This document shows, one piece after another, positions 1 to 6,765 of a stretch of 13,557 nucleotides of DNA. Below the pieces are notes generated by a model. It ran no database searches. It was not told where the DNA came from and saw nothing but the letters and a program-made list of their open reading frames with translations. Both the position numbers and the translations under genes were made by a program. The DNA lies in contig JBHGBF010000153.1 of the NCBI GenBank assembly GCA_041946865.1, positions 1-13,557 of the forward strand, in the 5' to 3' direction. Numbering within the stretch: position 1 is the first letter of the stretch; each line of letters starts with the position of its first letter. Source of the DNA: RPQK01 sp041946865. GTDB taxonomy: Bacteria > Acidobacteriota > UBA6911 > RPQK01.

Positions 1-53
1 GCCTAACGCCTTCGGCGTAAAAAACGTTCACACATGTGTTTATTTTCGCCAAA

Positions 54-162
54 GTCCAGGGGCTGAAAGGCCGGTACATATTAGCCCAGGGCGGAGCGTC
101 TTTTGCGCAGCCCTGGGTCATGGAGATCGCGCGACGACCAGCCCTGTAAGGGCGTAAGAGGC
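54..162. repeat. REP-like cluster of short hairpins
   Basis: Three hairpins follow one another. The first, at 61-72, pairs GGCT with GGCC (one G-T wobble) around a GAAA loop. The second pairs CCCAGGGC (85-92) with GCCCTGGG (110-117), 8 perfect base pairs. The third pairs GCCCT (141-145) with AGGGC (149-153) around a 3-base loop. A further 7-base inverted repeat joins AAGAGGC (156-162) to GCCTCTT (205-211). No convincing gene covers this stretch. The ORF that crosses it runs into the oxidoreductase gene from an upstream start that has no family match. The layout resembles intergenic REP-type elements found in many copies in some acidobacterial, planctomycete and verrucomicrobial genomes. That resemblance is from memory; only one copy is visible here, so repetition is unproven. 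Confidence 0.5.
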
Positions 163-192
163 AGCAATCGTGCCACCCTTCCGCCCTCGGGG

Positions 193-221
193 TTGTCAGC
201 CTTCGCCTCTTCTGCAAGAAT
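193..221 (+). promoter_or_regulatory. candidate sigma-70-type promoter for the Gfo/Idh gene
   Basis: TTGTCA at 193-198 matches the -35 consensus at 5 of 6 bases. AAGAAT at 216-221 matches the -10 at 4 of 6, and the spacer is 17 bases. Transcription would begin near 228, just before the AAAGGAG ribosome site at about 239-245. The consensus is a general bacterial one, so this is a weak inference. Confidence 0.3.
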
Positions 222-252
222 GATTTGCGTCTATCAAGAAAGGAGTGTTCCC

Positions 253-1434
253 ATGGCAAAGCGACCCTTGAATGTCGGACTGATTGGCGGAGGCGCTGGC
301 GCCTTTATCGTTCATCCCCACCAGAAGGCAATCCACTCCGACGCTACTCGCCGCGTTACCTGCGCGGCATTGCACCCGGACCCCAAGGTGGCCATGCAGG
401 AGGCCGAGAATTGGCCCTATGCCATCAAGGGCTATCGAAGCTATGACGAGCTGATTGAACAGGAAAGCCAGAAGCCTTTGGGCGAGAGGGTCGACTATGT
501 CACAATCGTCACTCCCAACAACGTGCACTTCGACCCCGCCATGAAGTGCATCAAAGCCGGGATTCCCGTTTTCTGTGAAAAACCGTTGACCGTCACGCTC
601 GAGGAGGCCGACAAGCTGGTCGCAGCGGTCAAAGACAAGAAAATCCCCTTCGGCGTCTCGCACACCTACCTGGGACATTGGACAGCCCGATTCAGCCGGC
701 ATATCGTCCGCAGCGGACTGATCGGCCAGGTGCGGTTCGTTGATTCGTACTACCTGCAAGGCTGGCTGGCCGAGCGGGCTGAGGACAAGGGCGTCATGCA
801 GGCCGAATGGCGGGTTGATCCAAAGCGAGCCGGCGCCAGCAATTGCGGCGGAGATATAGGCACGCACGCCCTCATGCAGCTGCGCTATATCACCGGGCTG
901 GAGGTGAAACAGCTAAGCGGGCACGTCGAGACCTTCGTCACCGGACGGAGGCTCGATGATGCATTCATTGCTTATCTGAAGCTTGACAACGGCGCCCAAG
1001 GCACGGTCAGGGCACTGCAGATTGCAATCGGTCACAAGAATGATCTGGGAATTGAGGTCTACGGGTCCAAAGGCACCCTGATCTGGAAGCAGGAAGATCC
1101 TGAGAAGGTCGTTATTCACCTGCTGGGCCAGCCGGATCGTGTCTATTGGCGTAATGCCGTCACTCCGCACGACGGCTTCCTGGGCGACATTCCCGAATGG
1201 CTCATGAAAGAGCCGACGATTCCGAGCGGACACCCGGAAGGCTTCCATGACGCTTTCGCCCGGCTGCACCGGTGCTTCGAAGAGGATGTGAGAGCTTACG
1301 AAGAAGGCAAGCCACTGCCGAACGCAGACGGATCAAAGTATGCAACGGTGGAGGACGGCCGGATAGGGATCGCTTTCGTGGCCGCCGCCGTGGAAAGCGC
1401 GCGCAACGGCAACTCCTGGGTGCCGATGAAGTAA
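253..1434 (+). CDS. Gfo/Idh/MocA family NAD(P)-dependent oxidoreductase
   Basis: Predicted cytoplasmic dehydrogenase of 393 residues, normal for the family, whose members oxidise or reduce sugars, inositols and related alcohols with NAD(P). The N-terminal Rossmann fold starts at residue 6 with VGLIGGGAGA, the dinucleotide-binding glycine loop. The family EKP motif is CEKP at 108-111, supplying the lysine that contacts cofactor and substrate. GGDIGTH at 199-205 carries the conserved Asp and His of the active site. The start at 253 is chosen because AAAGGAG sits 7 bases upstream and the protein then opens directly with the Rossmann strand. The frame stays open to 103, but that extension crosses the hairpin cluster and has no family similarity. 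It is convergent with the phosphatase gene, and no sugar transporter or isomerase lies nearby. The substrate cannot be told from sequence. Confidence 0.93.
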   Translation: MAKRPLNVGLIGGGAGAFIVHPHQKAIHSDATRRVTCAALHPDPKVAMQEAENWPYAIKGYRSYDELIEQESQKPLGERVDYVTIVTPNNVHFDPAMKCIKAGIPVFCEKPLTVTLEEADKLVAAVKDKKIPFGVSHTYLGHWTARFSRHIVRSGLIGQVRFVDSYYLQGWLAERAEDKGVMQAEWRVDPKRAGASNCGGDIGTHALMQLRYITGLEVKQLSGHVETFVTGRRLDDAFIAYLKLDNGAQGTVRALQIAIGHKNDLGIEVYGSKGTLIWKQEDPEKVVIHLLGQPDRVYWRNAVTPHDGFLGDIPEWLMKEPTIPSGHPEGFHDAFARLHRCFEEDVRAYEEGKPLPNADGSKYATVEDGRIGIAFVAAAVESARNGNSWVPMK

Positions 1435-1447
1435 GCTGATCGAGGTT

Positions 1448-1531
1448 GGGAGCGCACGCCTCTTGTGAGCTTGTGACGTTTACACGAGCGATTCTGCAAG
1501 CCGCACGAGCAGGCAAGAGACCGGCGCTCCC
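1448..1531. repeat. 84-bp imperfect palindrome between convergent genes
   Basis: The two arms pair in one register over about 37 positions: GGGAGCGC (1448-1455) with GCGCTCCC (1524-1531), CTCTTG (1460-1465) with CAAGAG (1514-1519), and GCTTGTG (1469-1475) with CACGAGC (1504-1510, one wobble). Shorter pairs close toward an apical loop near 1485-1494. By hand I count about 26 Watson-Crick and 3 or 4 G-T pairs. It lies 13 bases after the oxidoreductase stop and 4 bases after the phosphatase stop. It could act as a terminator for both strands, but neither side has a T tract. A decayed miniature repeat element is the alternative. Confidence 0.7.
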
Positions 1532-1535
1532 CGCC

Positions 1536-2795
1536 TTACCCCTTCACCTTCGCGATCACCAGCGTAGCGTCGTCGTACTGAGGGGCCCCAGCGCTGAAGG
1601 CGCTCACGTCCCGCTCTATCAACTCCAGGGCGCCCGCAGCGTCGCAGGCCGAAGCCTCCACAAACTGCGCGACCAGCCGCTCCTCGCCGTACATCTCCTC
1701 CGCCGCATTCCGAGCTTCTACAATCCCGTCGGTGTACATCACCAGGAGCTCACCCGGCTTGAGCACCCGCGTGGAGGAAGCAAAATCGAGGTTCGGGAGG
1801 AGTCCAAGAACCGGCCCCCCGTCACTGAGCGCTTCCACGCTCACCGTCGTCCGGTCGAAGACGAATGGCGGATTGTGCCCGGCATTCGTGTATGTCAGCT
1901 CCAGGGTCTCCATGTCGAGAATCGCCCAGAACAAGGTCAGGTACTTTTCCAGGGGGGTGTCACGCACCAGCATTCGGTTCATGGCCGCCGTGATCTCACT
2001 CATCGAGGCCTGGCTGTCCATCTGCGTGCGCAGCGCGCCTCTGACCGCCGCCATGATCATGGCCGCCGGCAGGCCTTTCCCGGACACATCGGCGATGATC
2101 AGAGCGCAATGCTTCGGATCAATCGGCACGACGTCGTAATAATCGCCGCCGACCTCGGAAGCCGGCCAGCTTTTCCCGGCCAGCGTCACCCGGTCATAGC
2201 CTGGAATCTCCTTCGGCCAGAAGCCGACCTGGATTTCCCGCGCCAACAAGAGTTGCTGTTGCAGTCGCTCCTTCTCCAGAGAGGCCTGATAAAGCTGGGA
2301 TTTTTCGATGGCAATTGCCGCCTGGTCGGCAAATGCCGAGAAAATAGGTATGTCACTCTCCTCGAAAACCCCGTCGTCACGCCGATTGATCGCCTGCAGC
2401 ACGCCTGTCACGTGACCCTGCGAATCTCGCAAGGGAACACAGATCAGGTTCCTGGTCCGGAAAGGGCTTTTGGAGAGATCGCCGAAGAAGCGGGGATCGC
2501 GGCGAGCATCATTGGCGATCAGCGGCTCTCCCGAGGTCGCAACCCACCCGGCAAAACCTTTTCCAGGCGGGATTCGAAGGCCGGAGATTTCCGCGCTTAC
2601 CGGGCCCGTGGGCAAGGTGATGATCAGCTCCTGAGTTTCGGGATCCAGCATCATCAGGGAACTGGCTTCCGCATCCATGATGGTCTTGGCGGCGTCCATG
2701 ATCGTGCCGAGCACTGAAGCCAGCTCAACCCTGGTGTTGATCCGTCTGACGGCATCAAGCAGCAACGAAAACCGGGATGGCAGGTTGGAAACCAC
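1536..2795 (-). CDS. GAF domain SpoIIE/PP2C-type serine phosphatase (RsbU-like)
   Basis: Predicted 419-residue signalling phosphatase. Residues about 15-165 form a GAF sensor domain, a fold that binds small ligands or senses the redox state. A glutamine- and leucine-rich helix (about 166-195) containing AREIQ links it to a SpoIIE/PP2C domain at about 200-419. The metal-binding and catalytic motifs are present: GGDYYD (216-221), ADVSGKG (235-241), TNAGHNPP (303-310), YTDGIVEARN (354-363) and QYDDATLV (406-413), so it should be active. Relatives dephosphorylate anti-sigma-factor antagonists in partner-switching cascades. No antagonist, anti-sigma or sigma gene is in the window, so the target is unknown. 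The start is GTG with AAGGAG at 2804-2809, 8 bases upstream. The gene starts 22 bases after the truA stop, so the two are probably co-transcribed. No membrane segment is seen. Confidence 0.92.
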   Translation of the reverse strand: MVSNLPSRFSLLLDAVRRINTRVELASVLGTIMDAAKTIMDAEASSLMMLDPETQELIITLPTGPVSAEISGLRIPPGKGFAGWVATSGEPLIANDARRDPRFFGDLSKSPFRTRNLICVPLRDSQGHVTGVLQAINRRDDGVFEESDIPIFSAFADQAAIAIEKSQLYQASLEKERLQQQLLLAREIQVGFWPKEIPGYDRVTLAGKSWPASEVGGDYYDVVPIDPKHCALIIADVSGKGLPAAMIMAAVRGALRTQMDSQASMSEITAAMNRMLVRDTPLEKYLTLFWAILDMETLELTYTNAGHNPPFVFDRTTVSVEALSDGGPVLGLLPNLDFASSTRVLKPGELLVMYTDGIVEARNAAEEMYGEERLVAQFVEASACDAAGALELIERDVSAFSAGAPQYDDATLVIAKVKG

Positions 2796-2817
2796 TCTTC
2801 TGACTCCTTCAGCGCCG

Positions 2818-3612
2818 CTAAGATCGGATCCGTATGAGCGGCACGCTCGCTTCCCCGGCGTCCGGCTCGGCGTCTTCGCCTTCGTACACGACTCTCTCCA
2901 GAAACAGACCGGAGGCAGGCGCAGTCAGTTCCGCAGGCCGAGTGGAGCGAAACTGGAGAAAGCGCCGAACCTCCTCGACAGCCAGCTTCCCGCGTCCCAC
3001 TTCAACCAGAACTCCGACCAGACGTCTTACCATTTTCCACAAAAAGTGCGAGCCCTGTATACGGATCAGAATCAGATCCCCGCTCTCCTCAATCTCGAGC
3101 CTCTCAATCAGGACGCGGGTAGACTTTTCTTCGGGTTCATCCGCCGTGAAAGACTTGAAATCCCGCATGCCCAGGAGCAGCTCGGCCGCTTCTCGCATCC
3201 GGCTGAGATCGAGCTGGTCCGGAACCCACCAGACGTAGTTTTTGCCAAAAGCCGTCCGCCGGCGGGATATCTGGTAAAGGTAGACGCGCGCCACGGCATG
3301 GTGGCGGGCGTGAAAGCGGGCAGGGGCCAGCTCCACCCGAAGGACGTTGATGTCTGGCGGGAGTTCGTCATTTAACCGGCGTTGGAGGTCGCGAGACGAC
3401 AGGCGGGTGTCCACATCGAGATGAGCGACCTGGAGGAGGGCGTGAACGCCCGCATCCGTTCGGCCGGCGCCTTGAAAGTCAAATGGCTTGCCGGGAAATA
3501 ACGCCTCCAGGGCCTTGGCTATCTCCCCCTGCACCGTGCGCGCATTCGTCTGAATCTGCCACCCCCGGTAGCGGGTGCCCTGATATTCGAGAAAGACCTT
3601 GAATCGCGGCAT
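2818..3612 (-). CDS. truA: tRNA pseudouridine(38-40) synthase TruA
   Basis: Converts uridines 38, 39 and 40 of the tRNA anticodon stem to pseudouridine. At 264 residues it matches the family (E. coli TruA has 270). The opening FKVFLEYQGTRYRGWQ is the standard TruA N-terminus. The catalytic motif GAGRTDAGVHA (48-58) contains the nucleophile Asp53. Further typical segments are YLYQISRRRTAFGKNYVWW and a C-terminal LVGVLVEVGRGK. I chose ATG at 3612 because the conserved fold starts there. An in-frame TTG at 3630 would add six residues (MSERRL). Neither start has a well-placed ribosome site: AAGG lies only 3 bases before the ATG. It is followed at 22 bases by the phosphatase gene and preceded by 113 bases of repeat-rich spacer after the methyltransferase gene. 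Confidence 0.95.
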   Translation of the reverse strand: MPRFKVFLEYQGTRYRGWQIQTNARTVQGEIAKALEALFPGKPFDFQGAGRTDAGVHALLQVAHLDVDTRLSSRDLQRRLNDELPPDINVLRVELAPARFHARHHAVARVYLYQISRRRTAFGKNYVWWVPDQLDLSRMREAAELLLGMRDFKSFTADEPEEKSTRVLIERLEIEESGDLILIRIQGSHFLWKMVRRLVGVLVEVGRGKLAVEEVRRFLQFRSTRPAELTAPASGLFLERVVYEGEDAEPDAGEASVPLIRIRS

Positions 3613-3630
3613 GAGCCTTCGCTCTGACAA

Positions 3631-3646
3631 GTTCTCACTTTAGAAC
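3631..3646. promoter_or_regulatory. 16-bp inverted repeat upstream of truA, possible operator
   Basis: GTTCT (3631-3635) and AGAAC (3642-3646) form a perfect 5-base inverted repeat with 6 bases between. It lies 18 bases before the chosen truA ATG and directly abuts the alternative TTG start. On the minus strand the centre reads CTAAAGT, which also occurs ahead of trxC at about 5493-5499, so it might instead be a shared -10-like element. A palindrome this short can arise by chance. Confidence 0.25.
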
Positions 3647-3652
3647 ACGCCC

Positions 3653-3730
3653 GTCACCCCGTCACCCCGCTTTTCTTCATCCTTCATCCTTCATCCTTCC
3701 CCGCTCCTGTCACCATGTCACCTTGTCACC
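3653..3730. repeat. short tandem repeats between the methyltransferase gene and truA
   Basis: Three tandem arrays lie side by side. GTCACCCC occurs twice (3653-3668). TTCATCC occurs three times (3676-3696). GTCACC with an 8-base period occurs three times (3709-3714, 3717-3722, 3725-3730). On the minus strand they read as GGTGAC and GGATGAA units. The TGA stop of the methyltransferase gene (3726-3728) lies inside the last array. This is simple-sequence DNA and probably variable in copy number. Nothing else was recognised between the two genes except the inverted repeat at 3631-3646. Confidence 0.8.
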
Positions 3731-5003
3731 TCTCCGCCAGCCCCACCTCGAAGATCATCGCGCTCAGTTCACGTTTGTCGTCCGGCGTCTCCGGCCGGAA
3801 CGTCTTGTCAAACGCCAGCTCGATCCCGACCAGGCCCAGTGCGGGAAGCGAGGGCAACAAATACTTCACTTCGAACTCCTCGCGTTCTCTGCAGAAATGC
3901 TCGCCGACAGGGATCTTTCTATCGGGGGTCAGGCAAGCGCGTACCTCCAGACGGTTCTCAGGGAGGGGCGAATACCCCTTGACGCGAACAAACCGCCCCC
4001 TTCCCCGGTTTTCCAGGTAGCAGGACGCCTGGTTCCTCATCCATCGAAAGCCCGATCCCTTGTTCTCGTGCCAGTACCATCCTTCCCCGAGCTGGTACCC
4101 GTAGGCGTCTTTTCGGAAGTCGATGACCGGCTGGAAATCAGAGACCTGGGCGGAAGGCTGGTTCTGTTCGTAAAACCAGTTCCGCCGCAGCTTCCTTCTC
4201 AAAAGCTCCTTGGCAGGACTTTTCACGAGAACCCCCCAGAACTCCGCGTGCGGGTACCACCCGAGCCCCAAGTAGGCGAAGAAACCGGCCCAGGGAGCAT
4301 TCTTGAGAAAATCCAGTCGGTCCAGCCCGCAAGGAAGGTCGTGCAGGAACGTGAGGCCGCTGTTTTTCAGGCTTCGCTTGAAGACGCGGGGTGACAGAAG
4401 TCGGATCTCCGCAAAAGTGTTGTGCTCTTTGAGAAAGCCCGGATTGAAGAGCCCGATGTACCGGTCCGCCAGAAAGCGGGGCAGGAACTGAGGGAAATAC
4501 AGGCGGGAATGCCCCTCGAAGGGGTTCCACAGATTCGGCGTGGTCAGAAAGATCATGCCGAAAGGCCGGAGGACGCGCTTCAATTCTTGCAGAAACCGGG
4601 TCTGCAGCGCCTCTCCTCCCTGGACGTGCTCGATCACGTCGAAGGCGAAGACATAGTCGAAACAGGCGTCCCGAAAAGGCAGGGCGACGCCGCTGCATTG
4701 CAGGTATTTGCGTTGGAGGTCCGGATCAGCGAACTTCAGAACGTGGAGGTTGTAGTCGGCTCCGACATACAGCCTGCACTTCCCGCCGATGATCTCCCCC
4801 AGGCCGCCCGTGCCGCACCCGATGTCCAGCACTTGCTTGCCGTCGAAGTTGATCAGGGTCAGGCGCTCAAAGGAGCGCAGCAGGGCTTCGTTACGTTCCT
4901 TGCTATGCTGCCAGTAATCAACCCACCGGCTGATGGCCTCACGGTCTTCAGCGCCGAAGATCTCCCGGGCTTGATCCTGGAGTGATTGCTTTCGATGTGC
5001 CAT
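3726..5003 (-). CDS. class I SAM-dependent methyltransferase with extra C-terminal domain
   Basis: A 425-residue protein. Residues about 35-160 form a Rossmann-type methyltransferase domain. VLDIGCGTGG (58-67) is the SAM-binding motif I, followed by VGADYN (80-85), ALPFRDACFDYVFAFDVIEHV (107-127) for motifs II and III, and LKRVLRPFGMIFLTTPN (141-157). This is the UbiE/Methyltransf_11 pattern. Residues about 160-270 continue with aromatic and proline-rich sequence, and about 290-425 form a separate beta-rich domain with GEGWYWHE and FRWM. Similar C-terminal domains occur in polysaccharide or lipid-glycan modifying enzymes, but that is from memory. The substrate is unknown; a cell-surface glycan or lipid intermediate is one guess. 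The ATG at 5003 has no clear ribosome site. It follows the trxC stop by 18 bases, so translation may be coupled. Confidence 0.85.
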   Translation of the reverse strand: MAHRKQSLQDQAREIFGAEDREAISRWVDYWQHSKERNEALLRSFERLTLINFDGKQVLDIGCGTGGLGEIIGGKCRLYVGADYNLHVLKFADPDLQRKYLQCSGVALPFRDACFDYVFAFDVIEHVQGGEALQTRFLQELKRVLRPFGMIFLTTPNLWNPFEGHSRLYFPQFLPRFLADRYIGLFNPGFLKEHNTFAEIRLLSPRVFKRSLKNSGLTFLHDLPCGLDRLDFLKNAPWAGFFAYLGLGWYPHAEFWGVLVKSPAKELLRRKLRRNWFYEQNQPSAQVSDFQPVIDFRKDAYGYQLGEGWYWHENKGSGFRWMRNQASCYLENRGRGRFVRVKGYSPLPENRLEVRACLTPDRKIPVGEHFCREREEFEVKYLLPSLPALGLVGIELAFDKTFRPETPDDKRELSAMIFEVGLAER

Positions 5004-5021
5004 GGGTTTAGGCAGGACGAG

Positions 5022-5474
5022 TCAACTGCGGACCGCAGCCATGGACGAGTCGATCCAGGCTTCGAGCTGGCTTCGGGGCATGGCGCCGGCGATCTGATTG
5101 ATTTTATTGCCGCGATCAAAAAGGATCAACGTAGGGATCGAAAAAATCTCGAACCGGGAGGCTAGCTCGACATTTTCATCCGTGTTCACCTTGACGATCT
5201 TCAGTGACCCGCTTCTTCTCGCAGCCAGGTCTTCGAGTATGGGGGCCACCGCGCGGCACGGACCGCACCACGGGGCCCAGAAATCGACGAGAACGGTGCC
5301 CGGGCAATCCAGAACCTCTTTCTGGAAGTCGGCGGCGCTCACGTGAACCGGCTTCGTAGACACGGTCAAGGGCTTGCCGCACCTCCCACAGACCGGCAGC
5401 GCCGTCAGGCGACGTTCGTCAACGCGGTTCATCGCTCCACAGGCAGCGCACTTCAGCATTATCTTGTCGGTCAT
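5022..5474 (-). CDS. trxC: thioredoxin, thioredoxin-2 type with N-terminal zinc-ribbon
   Basis: A cytoplasmic disulfide reductase of 150 residues, longer than the roughly 108 of TrxA because of a 40-residue N-terminal extension. That extension has two CxxC pairs (Cys9/Cys12 and Cys29/Cys32), the zinc-binding module that defines thioredoxin 2. The thioredoxin fold follows from about residue 42. Its active site is WCGPC at 69-73 within VLVDFWAPWCGPC, and the cis-proline is Pro114 in SIPT. All expected catalytic residues are present. The ATG at 5474 is chosen because it starts the zinc module. Only a weak GAGAGA ribosome-site match lies upstream. It heads a minus-strand run with the methyltransferase gene and is divergent from the DUF763 gene. 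E. coli trxC is induced by OxyR; no such site is recognised here. Confidence 0.94.
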   Translation of the reverse strand: MTDKIMLKCAACGAMNRVDERRLTALPVCGRCGKPLTVSTKPVHVSAADFQKEVLDCPGTVLVDFWAPWCGPCRAVAPILEDLAARRSGSLKIVKVNTDENVELASRFEIFSIPTLILFDRGNKINQIAGAMPRSQLEAWIDSSMAAVRS

Positions 5475-5611
5475 AATCGAGTCTCTCTGATGACTTTAGC
5501 ACGCTGCGCCGGCGTTCACCACTTGTCGCGGCTGCCAACGGACGACTGCCGAATCCGCCGCCGTGGTCCACTATGTCGATGTCGTCCACTTCGTCCATAA
5601 TGAGATCCAGC

Positions 5612-6682
5612 ATGCGAACCGGATATGCGCATCTTCCGCTGCATGGCGGCAAAGCCCCAGCCTGGCTCTTCTCACGGATGGTCCGCCTGGCCCGCGAGAT
5701 CACCTGCCACATCGTATCGGAGTTTGGTCCCCGCGAGGTCCTCAACCGGCTTTCGGATCCGTTCTGGTTCCAGGCCTTCGGCTGTGTGCTCGGCTTTGAC
5801 TGGCACTCGAGCGGGCTTACCACGACGACCTGCGGGGCTCTGAAAGAAGGCATACGAGGTCTTGAAAAGGACCTTGGCCTTTTCGCCGCCGGCGGTAAGG
5901 GAGGCGTTTCCCGGAAAACTCCTCAGGAAGTCACGCTGGCCTGCGAGCGTCTGTCACGAGATCCGCAGTCACTGGTCTATGCCGGCAAGATGGCAGCAAA
6001 GGTGGACAGTGCAGCGGTGCAGGATGGTTACCAGCTCTATCACCACGCCTTCTTTTTCACGGCGGACGGCAGCTGGTGCGTCGTCCAGCAGGGGATGTCC
6101 GATCAGACGCGCATGGCACGCCGTTATCATTGGCTCTCGTCGTCTGTTTCGGACTTCGTTTGCGAGCCGCACTCCGCCGTTTGCTGCGACAGCCGCGCCC
6201 CCGCTATGAACCTGGTGGCGCTTGAAGCGGATGACGTACGCAAGGCGTCGGCCGAGATTGCCGGCCAGACGCCGGAAAAGACCCTGGATCTGGTTTCCCG
6301 CCTTCCGAACCTCGTTCTCCCTCGCCGTCATGAAGTGTCACCAGTCGACATCAATCCGGCCTATTTGAAAAAGATCCTCGTGCAGACCTACGAAGCAGCT
6401 CCGGCGGACTATGAAAGCCTGCTCGCGCTGCCCGGGGTGGGGGCCAAGACTTTACGGGCGCTGGCTCTGGTTTCCGAACTGATTTACGGCGCCAGGCCTT
6501 CCTTTCGCGATCCGGCCCGGTTCTCCTTCGCCCACGGCGGCAAGGACGGTACGCCTTTCCCGGTGGATCGCCCCACCTACGAGAAAACCATCCAGGTCCT
6601 GCACAACGCGCTTAACCACGCACGTGTCGATCATTCAGAAAAAATCGGGGCGCTCAAAAGGCTCGCGCGCTTCGAGTCGTAG
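5612..6682 (+). CDS. DUF763 family protein with helix-hairpin-helix
   Basis: A 356-residue protein that I recognise as DUF763, a family of unknown function found in archaea and scattered bacteria. The family signature is the opening MRTGYAHLPLHGGKAP (1-16) and FWFQAFGCVLGFDWHSSGLTTTTCG in two adjoining parts around residues 51-75. Near the C-terminus LLALPGVGAKTLRALALVSEL (270-290) is a classic helix-hairpin-helix, the motif that grips the DNA backbone in repair and recombination enzymes. Cysteines occur at 58, 74, 156, 184, 191 and 192. I chose the ATG at 5612 because family members start MRTG. ATGs at 5600 and 5573 would add only a low-complexity Ser/Met stretch. No signal peptide or membrane helix is seen. 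A nucleic-acid role is inferred from the helix-hairpin-helix alone. Confidence 0.9.
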   Translation: MRTGYAHLPLHGGKAPAWLFSRMVRLAREITCHIVSEFGPREVLNRLSDPFWFQAFGCVLGFDWHSSGLTTTTCGALKEGIRGLEKDLGLFAAGGKGGVSRKTPQEVTLACERLSRDPQSLVYAGKMAAKVDSAAVQDGYQLYHHAFFFTADGSWCVVQQGMSDQTRMARRYHWLSSSVSDFVCEPHSAVCCDSRAPAMNLVALEADDVRKASAEIAGQTPEKTLDLVSRLPNLVLPRRHEVSPVDINPAYLKKILVQTYEAAPADYESLLALPGVGAKTLRALALVSELIYGARPSFRDPARFSFAHGGKDGTPFPVDRPTYEKTIQVLHNALNHARVDHSEKIGALKRLARFES

Positions 6683-6765
6683 TCACGCGCCTGTTTGCGG
6701 CGCCGCTCTATCCCGATCGTCTACCCAGTCGCGCTAACCGCGGCCCTCGTTGTACGATTACACCT

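Noticed and set aside
1..24. Hairpin ACGCC-TTC-GGCGT followed by a run of six A, considered as a terminator.
   Set aside because: On the plus strand A rather than T residues follow, and on the minus strand the T run comes before the hairpin, so neither orientation fits.
103..252. Long N-terminal extension of the oxidoreductase gene from a start near 103.
   Set aside because: It crosses the hairpin cluster, has no family similarity, and the ATG at 253 has a good ribosome site.
1446..2717. 423-residue open frame on the plus strand.
   Set aside because: It lies antisense to the GAF-SpoIIE phosphatase, whose motifs are intact. Its protein is arginine/histidine-rich with no domain, as expected from a shadow of GC-rich coding DNA.
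3653..3730. Tandem repeats considered as a CRISPR array.
   Set aside because: Units are 7-8 bases and contiguous with no spacers, and no cas gene is present.
5573..5611. Upstream ATG starts for DUF763 at 5573 and 5600.
   Set aside because: They add only a Ser/Met-rich stretch that is absent from the family start MRTG, and no ribosome site favours them.
5419..5853. Minus-strand open frame with MDEVDDIDIVDH sequence spanning the trxC/DUF763 spacer.
   Set aside because: It overlaps trxC in another frame and the 5' part of DUF763 antisense, and it has no family match. The repeated Asp pattern comes from repeated GTCC/GTCG triplets.
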